Source of the DNA: Carnobacterium pleistocenium FTR1
GTDB lineage: Bacteria; Bacillota; Bacilli; Lactobacillales; Carnobacteriaceae
Assembly: GCF_000744285.1 (NCBI RefSeq)
Contig: NZ_JQLQ01000002.1
Location: 1,674,001-1,738,000, forward strand
Length of the DNA: 64,000 bases
Reading direction: 5' to 3'
The notes under the pieces are model-generated. The model was not told the origin of the DNA. It saw only the letters and a program-made list of their open reading frames with translations, and did no database searches. The position numbers and the translations under genes are program-made. Below are positions 43,004 to 52,499 of this stretch, piece by piece; the stretch's first letter is position 1; the number at the start of each line of letters is the position of its first letter.

Positions 43004-43267
43004 ATTACTCCCTAGTTAATACAGAATAGTTTTAAGCATGCTACATACAGTGACAAGCAAATTAGTATGAAACCGTCTTAGAATGTTCCTGTATAGATAT
43101 TGTATTTATTAAAAATACTTAAAATAGACAATAAAAAACTACCTAATGCAAACCGGCAAGAATGGCTTGAATTAAATAGTTTATTATAAAAAATGTATAA
43201 ACACACTCAAATCTCTTTAAGTGTACCCAACGATCGAATCGTTGTTCCTATGTATGTATATTACCAA

Positions 43268-44263
43268 TTATTCTCCATAGTTGTCAATAGTTAACTTTAA
43301 GATTTTAAAAAAATATAAAATTTCACTATCTTTATCTAAATATGAAAAACGCTCAATACTTTTTTCAACTAATGAACTTAAAGATTCTATTCTATAACGT
43401 CGTGAGCCTTCACCATTAACAAATCTATCATGTGCATATAAAACACACAGTATATCGTGTATTTTAGGAGCAGAATAGAAAGTCCTTTTTACTCCACATC
43501 TTTGTAGATATTTTTTTAAATCAGAATTCACTGAACTTATATTACCCTTACTCAAGTTAAATAAATAAGGATTATTATGCACACTAATATTTCTTATAAC
43601 TCTCACCCCAGTTAGGAGTCCTCTAATTGAGTTAATATCAATATCATCTTCAGGATACCTTCTAAAATAATACAAGAATAGATTGATTAAATCACCAAAT
43701 GACATAACTTCAATAGCTGCCCAAATTGGAGGACAATCTTTATGAGTTAGGTACAAGCTATGTTGATAACTAGCAGGATTTCTCGCTTTCTTAAATAAAT
43801 ATTCTTTTGTTAATGGAATAGTCGATCTTTCAGTAGATTGTATAAACCCTTCTATAACATCGTAGCCATCTGTTTCTTGGTTATCTGTAACTCTTTTCAT
43901 TAGCAATGTTTTTAAACTATGCTCAATATCTAAAGTAAAAGAAGCTAGAATATATCTAAGTTGCATATCAACACTTGCTATGTCACTTAAATAAGAGAAC
44001 TCTAAATTAATATAGTTTCTTTGTGCATTTTTTTTGAAATTTCTTTTATAGACTGTGATTTTATAGAAGTAATTTAATTCTTCAAGAATTTCTTTTGCTT
44101 CAGACCGATTTTTAATATTAAAACCTACGCCACGTTCTTCTAAACTATCCAGCAATAAATCTAGTTCTTTCTTTGGATATATAGACTTATGCGCTTTGAT
44201 AACCTCTAAAATTCTTTTTTTTTCTTCTTCATCTTCAAAAAGCTGCTCAACTTGGTTAGTCAT
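43268..44263 (-). CDS. Abi_2 family abortive-infection protein (AbiD/AbiF-like)
   Basis: 331 residues. The profile fits the Abi_2 phage-defence family: a central segment ASVDMQLRYILASFTLDIEHSL and, near residues 224-229, RNISVH, an R-x4-H motif of HEPN ribonucleases. Such proteins are thought to act as RNases that halt infected cells. The ATG at 44263 has GGGAG nine bases upstream; a GTG at 44281 lies before that site. It has its own sigma-A-like promoter, so it can be expressed in the dormant state. It lies at the island edge, the usual cargo place. Confidence 0.8.
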   Translation of the reverse strand: MTNQVEQLFEDEEEKKRILEVIKAHKSIYPKKELDLLLDSLEERGVGFNIKNRSEAKEILEELNYFYKITVYKRNFKKNAQRNYINLEFSYLSDIASVDMQLRYILASFTLDIEHSLKTLLMKRVTDNQETDGYDVIEGFIQSTERSTIPLTKEYLFKKARNPASYQHSLYLTHKDCPPIWAAIEVMSFGDLINLFLYYFRRYPEDDIDINSIRGLLTGVRVIRNISVHNNPYLFNLSKGNISSVNSDLKKYLQRCGVKRTFYSAPKIHDILCVLYAHDRFVNGEGSRRYRIESLSSLVEKSIERFSYLDKDSEILYFFKILKLTIDNYGE

Positions 44264-44295
44264 TTGCACATTCTCCCACACATCTTTTTATTACT

Positions 44296-44324
44296 ATTAT
44301 ACTTTTGCTAATCTTGTAACGCAA
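44296..44324 (-). promoter_or_regulatory. promoter of the abi gene
   Basis: Minus-strand TTGCGT (44319-44324) and a perfect TATAAT (44296-44301) are 17 bases apart. The -10 ends about 32 bases before the ATG. Confidence 0.75.
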
Positions 44325-44428
44325 GCGCTCTATCATGTTATGGCTGTATCCAAATGTTATATTTATTAGACAATTAACGTAAACTACCACAAGAAGCCTT
44401 CATGAGTGTTAAAAATCCTCTTAACTGA

Positions 44429-44713
44429 TTATTTCTCTTTTTTATATACGCCTGCTAACCATTTATCTAATTCATAACGGTTAAAGCGGTAAATACGACC
44501 TACATTAACTCCTGGTATCTCTTTGTTGTCCAACATGTCTTTGATAGTAGGTTCGCTTACACCAATGTATTTGGAAGCTTCCTTCATAGTCATCGCTGGG
44601 CTTTCTGCATCATATTTTTTGATAACTTCTACTTGCATTTCTTGAAGCAGTTCACGCAATTGAGTTTTATTTGTGACAATTAAATCATCAGATACTTGTA
44701 ATTGGATTGACAT
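44429..44713 (-). CDS. excisionase-family helix-turn-helix protein
   Basis: 94 residues. The C-terminal half is a winged/MerR-like HTH of the excisionase type: MTMKEASKYIGVSEPTIKDM followed by VNVGRIYRFNRYELDKWL. The N-terminal half is a short helix. AGGAGGTATAAAA precedes the ATG at 44713. It lies far from the integrase and beside the abi gene, so it could be a recombination directionality factor for the left end or a local regulator. A second HTH protein of this type is at 53391. Confidence 0.75.
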   Translation of the reverse strand: MSIQLQVSDDLIVTNKTQLRELLQEMQVEVIKKYDAESPAMTMKEASKYIGVSEPTIKDMLDNKEIPGVNVGRIYRFNRYELDKWLAGVYKKEK

Positions 44714-44967
44714 TTTTATACCTCCTAAATTGATTTTACTCAATTGTACTTCTTTTTCAAACTAATACATACAACATAGATCTTACTAATTTGGTAACCC
44801 CATGTTTTTACTATACTGCCATCAAAAGAAAGTCATTTCAGCTGGCTCCCAATGTTAAACTTAGACCGTCAAATATAGTGTCAATCAGAGGTGTTCTAAG
44901 CACGTTACTAATAAATTTATGTATGACTATCTATACAAGTCCCTTATAACAAGCCATCTTGAAGTCA
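44714..44967. other. intergenic region before the excisionase-like gene, no gene seen
   Basis: About 250 AT-rich bases holding the start region of the 44429-44713 gene. No coding frame can be supported, and I cannot name a clear promoter. Confidence 0.3.
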
Positions 44968-45003
44968 AAAAAAGCCACCTCATTTAAGAGATAGCTTTTT
45001 TTA
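44968..45003 (-). terminator. terminator of the leftward satellite operon
   Basis: AGCTATCTC and the GAGGTGGCT arm pair around a short loop just after the tape-measure stop codon, with T-run on both strands. It separates the operon from the excisionase/abi unit. Confidence 0.75.
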
Positions 45004-45017
45004 AACTGAGATAGGAA

Positions 45018-47123
45018 CTAATACATTCTGCCGCGCATCTGTCTTTGAGCATTCCAAGCTAATGCTACATCCATACCTTGCGAAGTAGCCTGTACAATCT
45101 CTTTACCATCAATTTGTACAGAAGTTTGAATTGGTCTGCTAGCTAATCTTTCAATTGCACTTAAAATGGCCTTAAAATCGCTATTATGACTAGTAGAGTT
45201 ATTATAATTTTGGTTATTTAACCTAGCAGATTCTCCCATAATACTGCTTGCAGCGATAGCACTTGGAGTATCAGTCACAACACTTGCCATTCCCATTGAA
45301 ACATTGAAATTGTCAGATAAGCCACTGGCCATCCCGCTAACTGTTTTTTGAACATTTTTAAATTTGTCCTGCAACCCTTTATCCAAACCGTTCATAATTG
45401 CATTACCTGCTGGGATTAGTAGCTTTCTATCATATTCGATTGGCCCTTTATTGTCAGCTATCCAATCAGCAATACCACTTACAAATTTCTTAACACCTTC
45501 ATAAGCAGATTTAAGCCCTTTTAAAAAACCTTCTATGATAGCTTTACCTGCATCACGCAAGTTTATTTCTGAAACAGAATTGATGATGGTACTAGCAACA
45601 TCAGCAACCGCACTCAGTACATCAGGTATCATTTTGATAAGTCCCGAAACTAATTTTCCAATAATTTCTTTCCCTGTAGAAATAATTTCAGGAAGTTTAG
45701 ATATGATATAGTTCACAAATTTACCCATGATATCCATCGCTGCAGCAGCCATTTTTGGCGCATTTTCTGAAATTGTTGACACTAGTTGACCCAACAACTT
45801 GATACCGGTATCTACTAACTGAGGTAAATTTTCAAGAAGTAAATCAACTAATTTCTTCATCACGCTTAGTGCTGCTTCCCCAATTTTAGGCAATGCTGAA
45901 ATAATACCTTGTTGTAAATTATCTAGTAGCTCGATTCCTTTTTCCATAATTAACGGCATATTTTCTTTTATAAATCCGATAAATGTTTCGATTATAGAAC
46001 CCGCCGTTGTAATAATTTGTGGAATAGATTGGAGAATACCATTAGCTAGACTGGTCAGAATTTGAATCCCAGAATTTAGTAAAGTTGGTAAATTTTCAGT
46101 AACCCAAGTGGATATGCTGGTTATGATTCCTTGAAATGAAGTTATGAAATTAGGAATTCCTGTGGTAATACCATTAGACATTTGTGTAAGCATCTCGCTA
46201 CCTGCTTCTAGGAACATCGGCGCCGATGTGGTTATAAACGTAGTAAGTGCTCCTGGAAGCGCCTTTAGAATATTCCCAACCATTGGGAGAAAATTTTCAA
46301 ATAAGAATGTAGATGTAGTTGTGGCCAAAGCTTGTAATGCTGGTTGAATATCTTGACCTAGTGATAAACCACCCAAAACGTTAGCAAAGGCTGCTTTCAT
46401 AGAAGCTAATGATCCACTAAATGTTTCAGCTGATTCTTTTGCCGTTGTTCCTGTAATCCCCATTTCTTCTTGGACTGCATGAATAGCACTGTAAACGTCA
46501 TCCAAGTTGCTAATATCGTACTTGACACCAGTTAATGCAGTAGCATCCGCTAGCAATCTTTCCATTTCTGTTTTCGTCCCACCATAACCAAGTGAAAGGT
46601 TATCTAACATCGTATAGTTTTGCTTCGCAAATCCTTTATAAGCATCTTGGATACTCTCCATATTGGATCCCATTTTGTTAGCATTATCGGACATATCTAT
46701 TAAAGCCATATTTGCTTTATCTGCTGCTGCTTCAGTATCTCCGCCCATAGATTGCAAAAGACTTGCACTAAAGCTTGTAACACTTTCCATATACGCATTT
46801 GAAGACAATCCAGCTGTTTTATAAGCTTCATTTGCATAGGCTTTAACTTTGTCAGCACTACCTTTAAATAACGTTTCAATCCCGCCTAAAGATTGTTGGA
46901 GAGCTGCACCTTCTGTCAAAGATTTTCCAATGATTGCACCCAAAGCAACTCCTGCGGCGGCAATTGATGCTGCTGCAGCTACTTTTAATCCCGCACCTAA
47001 TTTACTACCTGCGCTTTTACCTGCAGAAGTCGCTTCGGGATCAAATTGTTTTTGAATTGATCCTTGTATACCTTTAGCTGAAGGCATAATTTGTATATAT
47101 GCTTGACCTAATTCTGTTGCCAT
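45018..47123 (-). CDS. phage tail tape-measure protein
   Basis: 701 residues. The N-terminus [19 protein letters not shown], a hydrophobic Ala/Gly stretch (about 48-65), repeated amphipathic helices of about 35 residues through the middle (leading residues of the type [16 protein letters not shown]) and the C-terminal [18 protein letters not shown] segment are typical of siphophage tape-measure proteins. These proteins set tail length and reach the host membrane. AAAGGTGATAATAA precedes the ATG and the frame is intact. It is the only recognisable virion gene in the island. The 90 bases upstream hold only a short start-less open tail (ending KAIGREEGKKKKER) that may be left from a neighbouring phage gene. 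Confidence 0.9.
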   Translation of the reverse strand: MATELGQAYIQIMPSAKGIQGSIQKQFDPEATSAGKSAGSKLGAGLKVAAAASIAAAGVALGAIIGKSLTEGAALQQSLGGIETLFKGSADKVKAYANEAYKTAGLSSNAYMESVTSFSASLLQSMGGDTEAAADKANMALIDMSDNANKMGSNMESIQDAYKGFAKQNYTMLDNLSLGYGGTKTEMERLLADATALTGVKYDISNLDDVYSAIHAVQEEMGITGTTAKESAETFSGSLASMKAAFANVLGGLSLGQDIQPALQALATTTSTFLFENFLPMVGNILKALPGALTTFITTSAPMFLEAGSEMLTQMSNGITTGIPNFITSFQGIITSISTWVTENLPTLLNSGIQILTSLANGILQSIPQIITTAGSIIETFIGFIKENMPLIMEKGIELLDNLQQGIISALPKIGEAALSVMKKLVDLLLENLPQLVDTGIKLLGQLVSTISENAPKMAAAAMDIMGKFVNYIISKLPEIISTGKEIIGKLVSGLIKMIPDVLSAVADVASTIINSVSEINLRDAGKAIIEGFLKGLKSAYEGVKKFVSGIADWIADNKGPIEYDRKLLIPAGNAIMNGLDKGLQDKFKNVQKTVSGMASGLSDNFNVSMGMASVVTDTPSAIAASSIMGESARLNNQNYNNSTSHNSDFKAILSAIERLASRPIQTSVQIDGKEIVQATSQGMDVALAWNAQRQMRGRMY

Positions 47124-47213
47124 TTATTATCACCTTTCTTTCTTTTTTTTGCCTTCCTCCCGCCCAATTGCTTTTAAACCACATCCTTTCAGGTAAAATA
47201 AAAAAGGCGCTAT

Positions 47214-47774
47214 TTATTTATGTTTCTGTGAAATCAATCGGCCATAAATCCTGCCCTCTACTTTTATACTTTCCAATACTTTCTCCACAAAATTTTCTTC
47301 AAAGATACTAACTTCATTAATCAATCTTATTGTCTTAGTATTCCATTTATTGTAATAGTCAATTTCACTTTCTTGGTAGGCTTCCCAATATTCTTTACTG
47401 TTGGGTTTTGCCAAGCTCATACGGGCTTCTGGATCGCCATTCTTTGCCTTTATCTCTAGTTCATTATTTCTCTGATCACGTTGTTTTTCTGTTCGCTGTT
47501 TTAGTTCAGCTTTTTTCAATCGTATTCGTTCTAATTCTTCAGCAGTTTGTACTTCCTTTTTCTGTTGCCTTTGAACCGTTTTATTAATACGTTGCTTTTC
47601 TTTATAGTTTGTTTCTGTTTCCCAATTCTTACGCCTGTTTTTTCTTCCTTGGTTCCTGCATTCGTCACTACAATATTTATTATTCGAGTGTTTAGATTCA
47701 AAAGATTGATTGCATATAGTACAAATTAAAGTACGTATAATGTACCCTCCTTTCATTCCAATTTGTGTTGGCAT
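47214..47774 (-). CDS. Cys4 zinc-finger, coiled-coil protein of unknown function
   Basis: 186 residues. The N-terminus carries CTIC...CSDEC, a four-cysteine zinc finger seen in phage and plasmid proteins, followed by a charged Lys/Glu/Arg helix (about 45-115) and a mixed C-terminal part. The start is uncertain: the ATG at 47774 lacks a ribosome-binding site, while a strong AAAGGAGGG stands six bases before an ATA codon at 47738, just ahead of the zinc finger. A mutated or non-AUG start is possible. It is 90 bases upstream of the tape-measure gene. Confidence 0.6.
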   Translation of the reverse strand: MPTQIGMKGGYIIRTLICTICNQSFESKHSNNKYCSDECRNQGRKNRRKNWETETNYKEKQRINKTVQRQQKKEVQTAEELERIRLKKAELKQRTEKQRDQRNNELEIKAKNGDPEARMSLAKPNSKEYWEAYQESEIDYYNKWNTKTIRLINEVSIFEENFVEKVLESIKVEGRIYGRLISQKHK

Positions 47775-47865
47775 AGTTATTCAATATAAACCCTATAAAC
47801 CACTACACGTCTACTTTATGCCTCTGGTAAACTCTTAATAAGTTGGGACACGAGGAAATTCGTAC

Positions 47866-47954
47866 AGTGACAGCGTGAAGGACGAATGAAAGACAAGAGG
47901 GGTACCCATGCCCCCATCATTTATCTCGTCTACTAACTTATATTTGCTGTCACT
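47866..47954. other. structured non-coding segment with GC-rich core
   Basis: AGTGACAGC (47866-47874) and GCTGTCACT (47946-47954) form a perfect nine-base outer inverted repeat. Between them lies GGGGTACCCATGCCCCC (about 47899-47915), one of the few GC-rich spots in the AT-rich island. No gene covers it. It could be a structured RNA, a packaging (cos-like) site or a protein-binding site. A single CACGTCTA, the complement of the arm site, lies nearby at 47806-47813. Confidence 0.4.
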
Positions 47955-47990
47955 ATCACTTAATTTTTTATTTAATTTAATTTTTTTATT

Positions 47991-48411
<421 letters not shown>

Positions 48412-48450
48412 TATTTATTTCCTCCTTTTACTCGTTCTAATTGGTTCTTA

Positions 48451-48804
48451 TTATCTATTACGTTCGTTTATTTCTTTTACCATTTCTCTTATATCTGCGT
48501 CTTCATCTACTGTACTCAATCTGTTTTTCTTTCTAATTATCTCAATTTCTGCCTGTGCCTTTTCGGTTTCTTCTTTGATTTCCATTTCAATTTTAGCTTC
48601 TCGTTCTTTCCTTGCTCGCTCCCCGTCTTTAGCTAACAATTCATTCCATGCTTTAGATTCAGCTTCTTGAGCTACTACTTGTTTCTCTCTAATTTTCTCT
48701 TGGTATTCAGCACGTTCTTCTTGTTCACGTTGTGCTCCTTTATAGATTGCTTCAACGTCTAGCCTGTTAACGTTTCTTTCTAATTGTTCTGCTAGTTTGC
48801 TCAT
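48451..48804 (-). CDS. charged coiled-coil protein of unknown function
   Basis: 117 residues, about half of them Glu, Lys, Arg or Gln, probably one long helix. The N-terminal LDVEAIYKGAQREQEERAE is shared with the broken paralogue at 48012-48411. The ATG overlaps the stop of the upstream gene as TAATG, so the two are translationally coupled. I do not recognise a family. The position just before late genes would suit a small virion-modifying or scaffolding-like protein, but this is a guess. Confidence 0.6.
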   Translation of the reverse strand: MSKLAEQLERNVNRLDVEAIYKGAQREQEERAEYQEKIREKQVVAQEAESKAWNELLAKDGERARKEREAKIEMEIKEETEKAQAEIEIIRKKNRLSTVDEDADIREMVKEINERNR

Positions 48805-49421
48805 TACTTATCTTCTCCTTTTGTATTAATAATTTGAGTAGCGTGGCTATTAATAAGGTACTCAATACCTTGTAAGATTGAGTTATCTTTGTATTCATTT
48901 CTTAATCTATCCGCACTAATCGACGTTTTATTCTTTCGAGCGTCCGCCATTTGTTTTTCATAACTGTTTTTGTAGATATTATTTTGCAAGTGACTTAGTA
49001 ATTGATTTGCCTTCGTATATGGTGGAACAATTTCATCTTTAATTGCTTCTAATTCCTGCAATAATTTACTTGCTCGCTTCGCCATTTCTTCATTAATTTT
49101 ATCCATTTCTGACTTAATTTGTTTTGTATAATCGTTGTATTCTGCTTCTGTGATGTATGGATTGTTTTTCAGCTCTTCAATTTTACCTGTGTAGTATTCT
49201 GCAATATCGCTTGCTGTACGCTTATCAGCAATAACTTTTGCATATGCTTTTGGGTCACTTCCTTGTTTCGCTTTGATAACGGCTCTATTTGCTTCATTTT
49301 CGCTTTCTGTAGCTGTTTCTACTTCTTGAAGGTATTCCTGTTCTTTCTGTTTTCCGTCCGTTAAAATTGCTTGTAATTCTTCCTCAATCTTGTTTAATTC
49401 TTGCATAGTTTTATTTGTCAT
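48804..49421 (-). CDS. helical coiled-coil protein of unknown function
   Basis: 205 residues. Two predicted helical, Glu/Lys-rich regions (about 5-75 and 95-135) flank a short PYITEAEYNDY turn. No signal peptide or membrane segment. AAAAGGAG precedes the ATG. It is the first of a coupled pair with 48451-48804. I do not recognise it; similarity in style to phage scaffold or minor structural proteins is only general. Confidence 0.6.
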   Translation of the reverse strand: MTNKTMQELNKIEEELQAILTDGKQKEQEYLQEVETATESENEANRAVIKAKQGSDPKAYAKVIADKRTASDIAEYYTGKIEELKNNPYITEAEYNDYTKQIKSEMDKINEEMAKRASKLLQELEAIKDEIVPPYTKANQLLSHLQNNIYKNSYEKQMADARKNKTSISADRLRNEYKDNSILQGIEYLINSHATQIINTKGEDK

Positions 49422-49447
49422 TTTTAAAATCTCCTTTTGTTTTAAAT

Positions 49448-49846
49448 TTATTTTTTAAGTTCAATTGAATTAAATCTTTCGCCATATAAGCATTTATTAT
49501 CCTCAACAACTTCATTAATAATATCTACAATAGTTGCTCCACTTGATAGAGGCTTTTTGGATACTACAACATGTTTATTTAACTTAATCTCAATCGCTTG
49601 TCTTTTCTTATAGTAGTCGGATTTATCTATACCGTATTTTTCAGCCATAACTTTGTCACTGTCAGGTCTTTTTCCAGTAGATAAGTAATATTTATCCCAC
49701 AATAAACGATATTCATATTCAGTTAATTCTTTAAGCCCTACATATAAAGATTTTAAATTCTCTTTGTCCTCTGCGTTCATTCTTTCAGTCATTTTACGCC
49801 AATTTGCTAACAACCGAGATAAGCTTAATTTGCTAATCATTTCCAT
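49448..49846 (-). CDS. sigma-factor-like phage regulator (ArpU/RinA-like)
   Basis: 132 residues. The central part LTEYEYRLLWDKYYLSTGKR...VMAEKYGIDKSDYYKKRQAIEIKL looks like a sigma-70 region-4 type helix-turn-helix, as in late-gene activators of Gram-positive prophages. If so, it could switch on the promoter of the downstream coiled-coil, zinc-finger and tape-measure genes. GGAGG precedes the ATG. It begins two bases after the stop of the 49849 gene. Family assignment is tentative. Confidence 0.5.
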   Translation of the reverse strand: MEMISKLSLSRLLANWRKMTERMNAEDKENLKSLYVGLKELTEYEYRLLWDKYYLSTGKRPDSDKVMAEKYGIDKSDYYKKRQAIEIKLNKHVVVSKKPLSSGATIVDIINEVVEDNKCLYGERFNSIELKK

Positions 49847-49848
49847 TT

Positions 49849-50346
49849 TTAAACCTCCAATAGTTTAAGCATTTGATTTAAACTTTCGTTCGGATCTGAT
49901 TCATCAACTAGTTTATTAGTCAGTATAATAGGTATGACCCCACTTATTTGATACGAGGCAGCTTCTTCAATCTCGCTAACTTCATCAAATATTAAGTTAT
50001 CAAGTTTATCATTAAATGTTTCTTTACGGCGTTTGTAGCGGTTTGAATAGTATTCTTTATCCGAACTGCTTAACTCCATCCAAAACCTTTCAAAGTGCTT
50101 TAATTTGAACCGCAGCGTCTTTATATGCTGTTCGGCCACTTCAATAGCAGCAACATGATTCGTTACTTCTTTTTCTAATCTGAAAGCGACTGTTGTCATT
50201 TCTTCATATCTTTCTTGAATGCAGGTATAAAAGTTTTTGTTATTAAAGTCTTGTTCGTATTCTTCAATACGTTCTTTAGCTCTATCAATTCTTTGTTGGA
50301 TGTAAAAATAAGTAGAAACAAGATCTTCATTGTCCAAGTTTGCCAA
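49849..50346 (-). CDS. phage-type helical protein, possible regulator
   Basis: 165 residues starting at a TTG with GGAGG nine bases upstream. Long helices in the first 100 residues, then LSSSDKEYYSNRYKRRKETF, which has the look of a sigma-like DNA-recognition segment. Phages often encode two consecutive proteins of this kind before late genes. I do not recognise a named family. Two bases separate it from the next gene. Confidence 0.5.
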   Translation of the reverse strand: MANLDNEDLVSTYFYIQQRIDRAKERIEEYEQDFNNKNFYTCIQERYEEMTTVAFRLEKEVTNHVAAIEVAEQHIKTLRFKLKHFERFWMELSSSDKEYYSNRYKRRKETFNDKLDNLIFDEVSEIEEAASYQISGVIPIILTNKLVDESDPNESLNQMLKLLEV

Positions 50347-50378
50347 TAATCACCACCTCCAAAAACTGTAAAGCCTGT

Positions 50379-50561
50379 TTATTTCAATTTAATGTAGTAC
50401 CCAGTGCTTATAAAAGGAGAGTTTGATTTCTCCTCACAGTGTGCAACTCGTGAACCCTCTACCATGCCATGGTAATGATATTTAGAACAATACGGACACC
50501 ATACTTTAACCTGGTATTTGGTTGTAGGTTCCGCTAGTAATATGGGTTGTTTATTTTTCAT
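50379..50561 (-). CDS. small zinc-ribbon-like phage protein
   Basis: 60 residues. WCPYCSKYHYHG and RVAHC supply Cys and His residues in a pattern that recurs in small phage proteins of actinobacteria and firmicutes. Function unknown. A GGAGCTGACC ribosome-binding region precedes the ATG. It is separated from the replication genes by an AT-rich 294-base gap. Confidence 0.6.
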   Translation of the reverse strand: MKNKQPILLAEPTTKYQVKVWCPYCSKYHYHGMVEGSRVAHCEEKSNSPFISTGYYIKLK

Positions 50562-50855
50562 TGGTCAGCTCCTTTATATAATTTGAAAATATATCGTCTA
50601 CATAAAAACTTTGGTTGGGGCTGTATATAAAATTTAAATGTTTGTACCTTTTTTTGTGAAAATTACTGAACTCCTCTAAAAGGTTACCGAACTCTTTTTA
50701 ATTTTTAGCTGGTGTACTTTTCAGTAATAAATGAGTAACTAAGTAACTTTTTAACTTGCTATCTCAATTCTGGCATTAACTAAACAAATACAGGTTTTTT
50801 CTTTTGACGGTACTTCATTTTTTTAAGTGGAACATGTACAGAACAAGCGGAATAA
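50562..50855. other. AT-rich gap beside replication genes, possible origin
   Basis: No start-bearing gene. It contains short repeats such as GTAACT (twice around 50733-50750) and GAACTC (twice at 50669-50696), and a start-less 48-codon open stretch. Satellite origins usually lie next to the initiator gene, so this is a candidate replication origin, but the repeats are weak. Confidence 0.3.
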
Positions 50856-51683
50856 CTATACTTTTAGACCATCCATTCTTTTGTCTACAGTTTTTTTAAA
50901 TATTACTGTTTTCATATTTTTACTCATTCTTGAAATTAATTTTCCGTCATACATTTCTTCCAGCTCTTTCCAAGATAAATTAGTTGTAAATATGGTACTT
51001 TTATCTTGTCTTTGATCCATTACGCTATATAAAACCCTATGAGAGAAATCGCTCGCTCTCTTTGTGGTACCAACAGCTCCGACAGAACTTCCGATATCAT
51101 CAAGTACTAAATATTCAACTTTCCCTAATAGGTTTATAAAATAATCTTCTGTATATTTAGATTGGTTATCAGAAAAGCTAGCTCTAATCTTTCTTAGCAT
51201 TGCTACTTCACTTACATAAAGACAAGATTTATTTTTACCTTCAGATTCATTAAGATTTTTCAATGTAGCCATGCTTAAATGTGATTTTCCAACTCCTGGT
51301 TGCCCCATTAAAAATAGATTGAACACTTCATTATTTTGGCATCTTTTTACTACATCAATCATTATCTGTTTGTTACTTTGTTCTTCATCCGTTTTGGTAA
51401 TGTAATTTTTGAATCCTGCGTTTAATAAAGTCATATCTCCTACTACTGATTTTTCTAAAAATACTCTATGTTTTATTTTATTTTCCCTCTTTTGAAATAT
51501 ACCTTGATTATCAAGTTCGATTTGTTTGTTTTTCTTTTCTACTTCACACTTAGGACAAATAATTTCGCCATTCCTAAGTTCCATTAGTTCATACTTTTCA
51601 TGGCCTTCTACTTTACAATGCTCAGAAAGGTAAGTAGTCTTCGTTCTTTCCATGATTGGTTTCATCATTTCTTGTAAGTTCAT
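50856..51683 (-). CDS. DnaC/DnaI-like helicase loader ATPase
   Basis: 275 residues from the ATG at 51683, which has AAAGGAG before it. A putative Cys-rich N-terminal zinc module (EHCKVEGHE, CPKC) is followed by an AAA+ domain with Walker A GQPGVGKS at 127-134 and Walker B LVLDD at 192-196. It would load the host replicative helicase at the satellite origin. Its start lies inside the 3' end of the replisome-organiser gene (62-base overlap), linking their translation. Confidence 0.85.
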   Translation of the reverse strand: MNLQEMMKPIMERTKTTYLSEHCKVEGHEKYELMELRNGEIICPKCEVEKKNKQIELDNQGIFQKRENKIKHRVFLEKSVVGDMTLLNAGFKNYITKTDEEQSNKQIMIDVVKRCQNNEVFNLFLMGQPGVGKSHLSMATLKNLNESEGKNKSCLYVSEVAMLRKIRASFSDNQSKYTEDYFINLLGKVEYLVLDDIGSSVGAVGTTKRASDFSHRVLYSVMDQRQDKSTIFTTNLSWKELEEMYDGKLISRMSKNMKTVIFKKTVDKRMDGLKV

Positions 51684-52485
51684 TACTAGCACTCCTTTCG
51701 TTTATGAACGGATCATCATACTTATTTTCATTTTGATTTATTCTATTAGTTTTAGTTTTTTTATCATATTCATCATTCCACCGTTCTTTTCGGAACCATC
51801 TGCCACCATCCATTGGTTTTAACCAATCTTTGTTTGCTTCAAGGTGGTTAACATATCTTTCAACACCCTTTTTTATATCATCAATAGATGTTCCGTTTTT
51901 AATTACTTTCTTAAATGCAGCTTCCGCATCTTTCTTAGCAGTTTTTTTAGGATATAATTTCCAAGCTTCTTCAAAAGAATGAGTAATCAAATCTTGATTC
52001 GAAGTATTTTCTTTTACTTGTTTATCATTGTTATCATTGTTTAAAGATTGTTGTTTGTGGTCAACTCGCTGGTCACTTGTTGGACGGTCGCTGGACGTTT
52101 GATGGTCAATGACTTGGTCGTTTACTTTTTTTGTGTCTTGATAATCGTTGTAATGGCATATAGTTATAAGAGTATAGTTGTTGGTCGTTTGCTTGGTTAA
52201 AAAACCATACTTTTCTAATTTATCCAAAGTTGTTCGGATTTTTCGCTCGGTCACTTCATTGTCCTTTTTAAACCATTCTTTTATCTTTGCTCTCGAAGTA
52301 ACAAGCTGACCTCGCTTAATTTCTACGGAAATATCTTTGTAAATATCGTGCCACGTATTATCTTTGTGATTCGCATTTAGCACTAGGTAGATAGCAATAA
52401 TTCTTTGAATAGCGGTCAAGCGGTTAAACGTATCACTATTCATTAATTTTCTATGCAGTGCTATCCAACCGCTATTCTCTGGCAT
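51622..52485 (-). CDS. phage replisome organiser (DnaD-like initiator)
   Basis: 287 residues. The N-terminal 110 residues form the winged-helix origin-binding domain of phage replisome organisers (GWIALHRKLMNSDTFNRLT). A Gln/Asn/Asp-rich linker follows, then a helical segment EEAWKLYPKKTAKKDAEAAF found in DnaD-like or replication proteins of phages. AGCGGTGATTAA precedes the ATG. With the loader it makes a two-gene initiation module for autonomous replication. Confidence 0.8.
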   Translation of the reverse strand: MPENSGWIALHRKLMNSDTFNRLTAIQRIIAIYLVLNANHKDNTWHDIYKDISVEIKRGQLVTSRAKIKEWFKKDNEVTERKIRTTLDKLEKYGFLTKQTTNNYTLITICHYNDYQDTKKVNDQVIDHQTSSDRPTSDQRVDHKQQSLNNDNNDKQVKENTSNQDLITHSFEEAWKLYPKKTAKKDAEAAFKKVIKNGTSIDDIKKGVERYVNHLEANKDWLKPMDGGRWFRKERWNDEYDKKTKTNRINQNENKYDDPFINERSASNELTRNDETNHGKNEDYLPF

Positions 52486-52499
52486 TTAATCACCGCTTT

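Noticed and set aside
50562-50710. Start-less 48-codon open stretch on the minus strand (ends YVDDIFSNYIKELTNEK)
   Set aside because: No start codon in frame and a stop directly upstream; could be a fragment, but cannot be supported as a gene.
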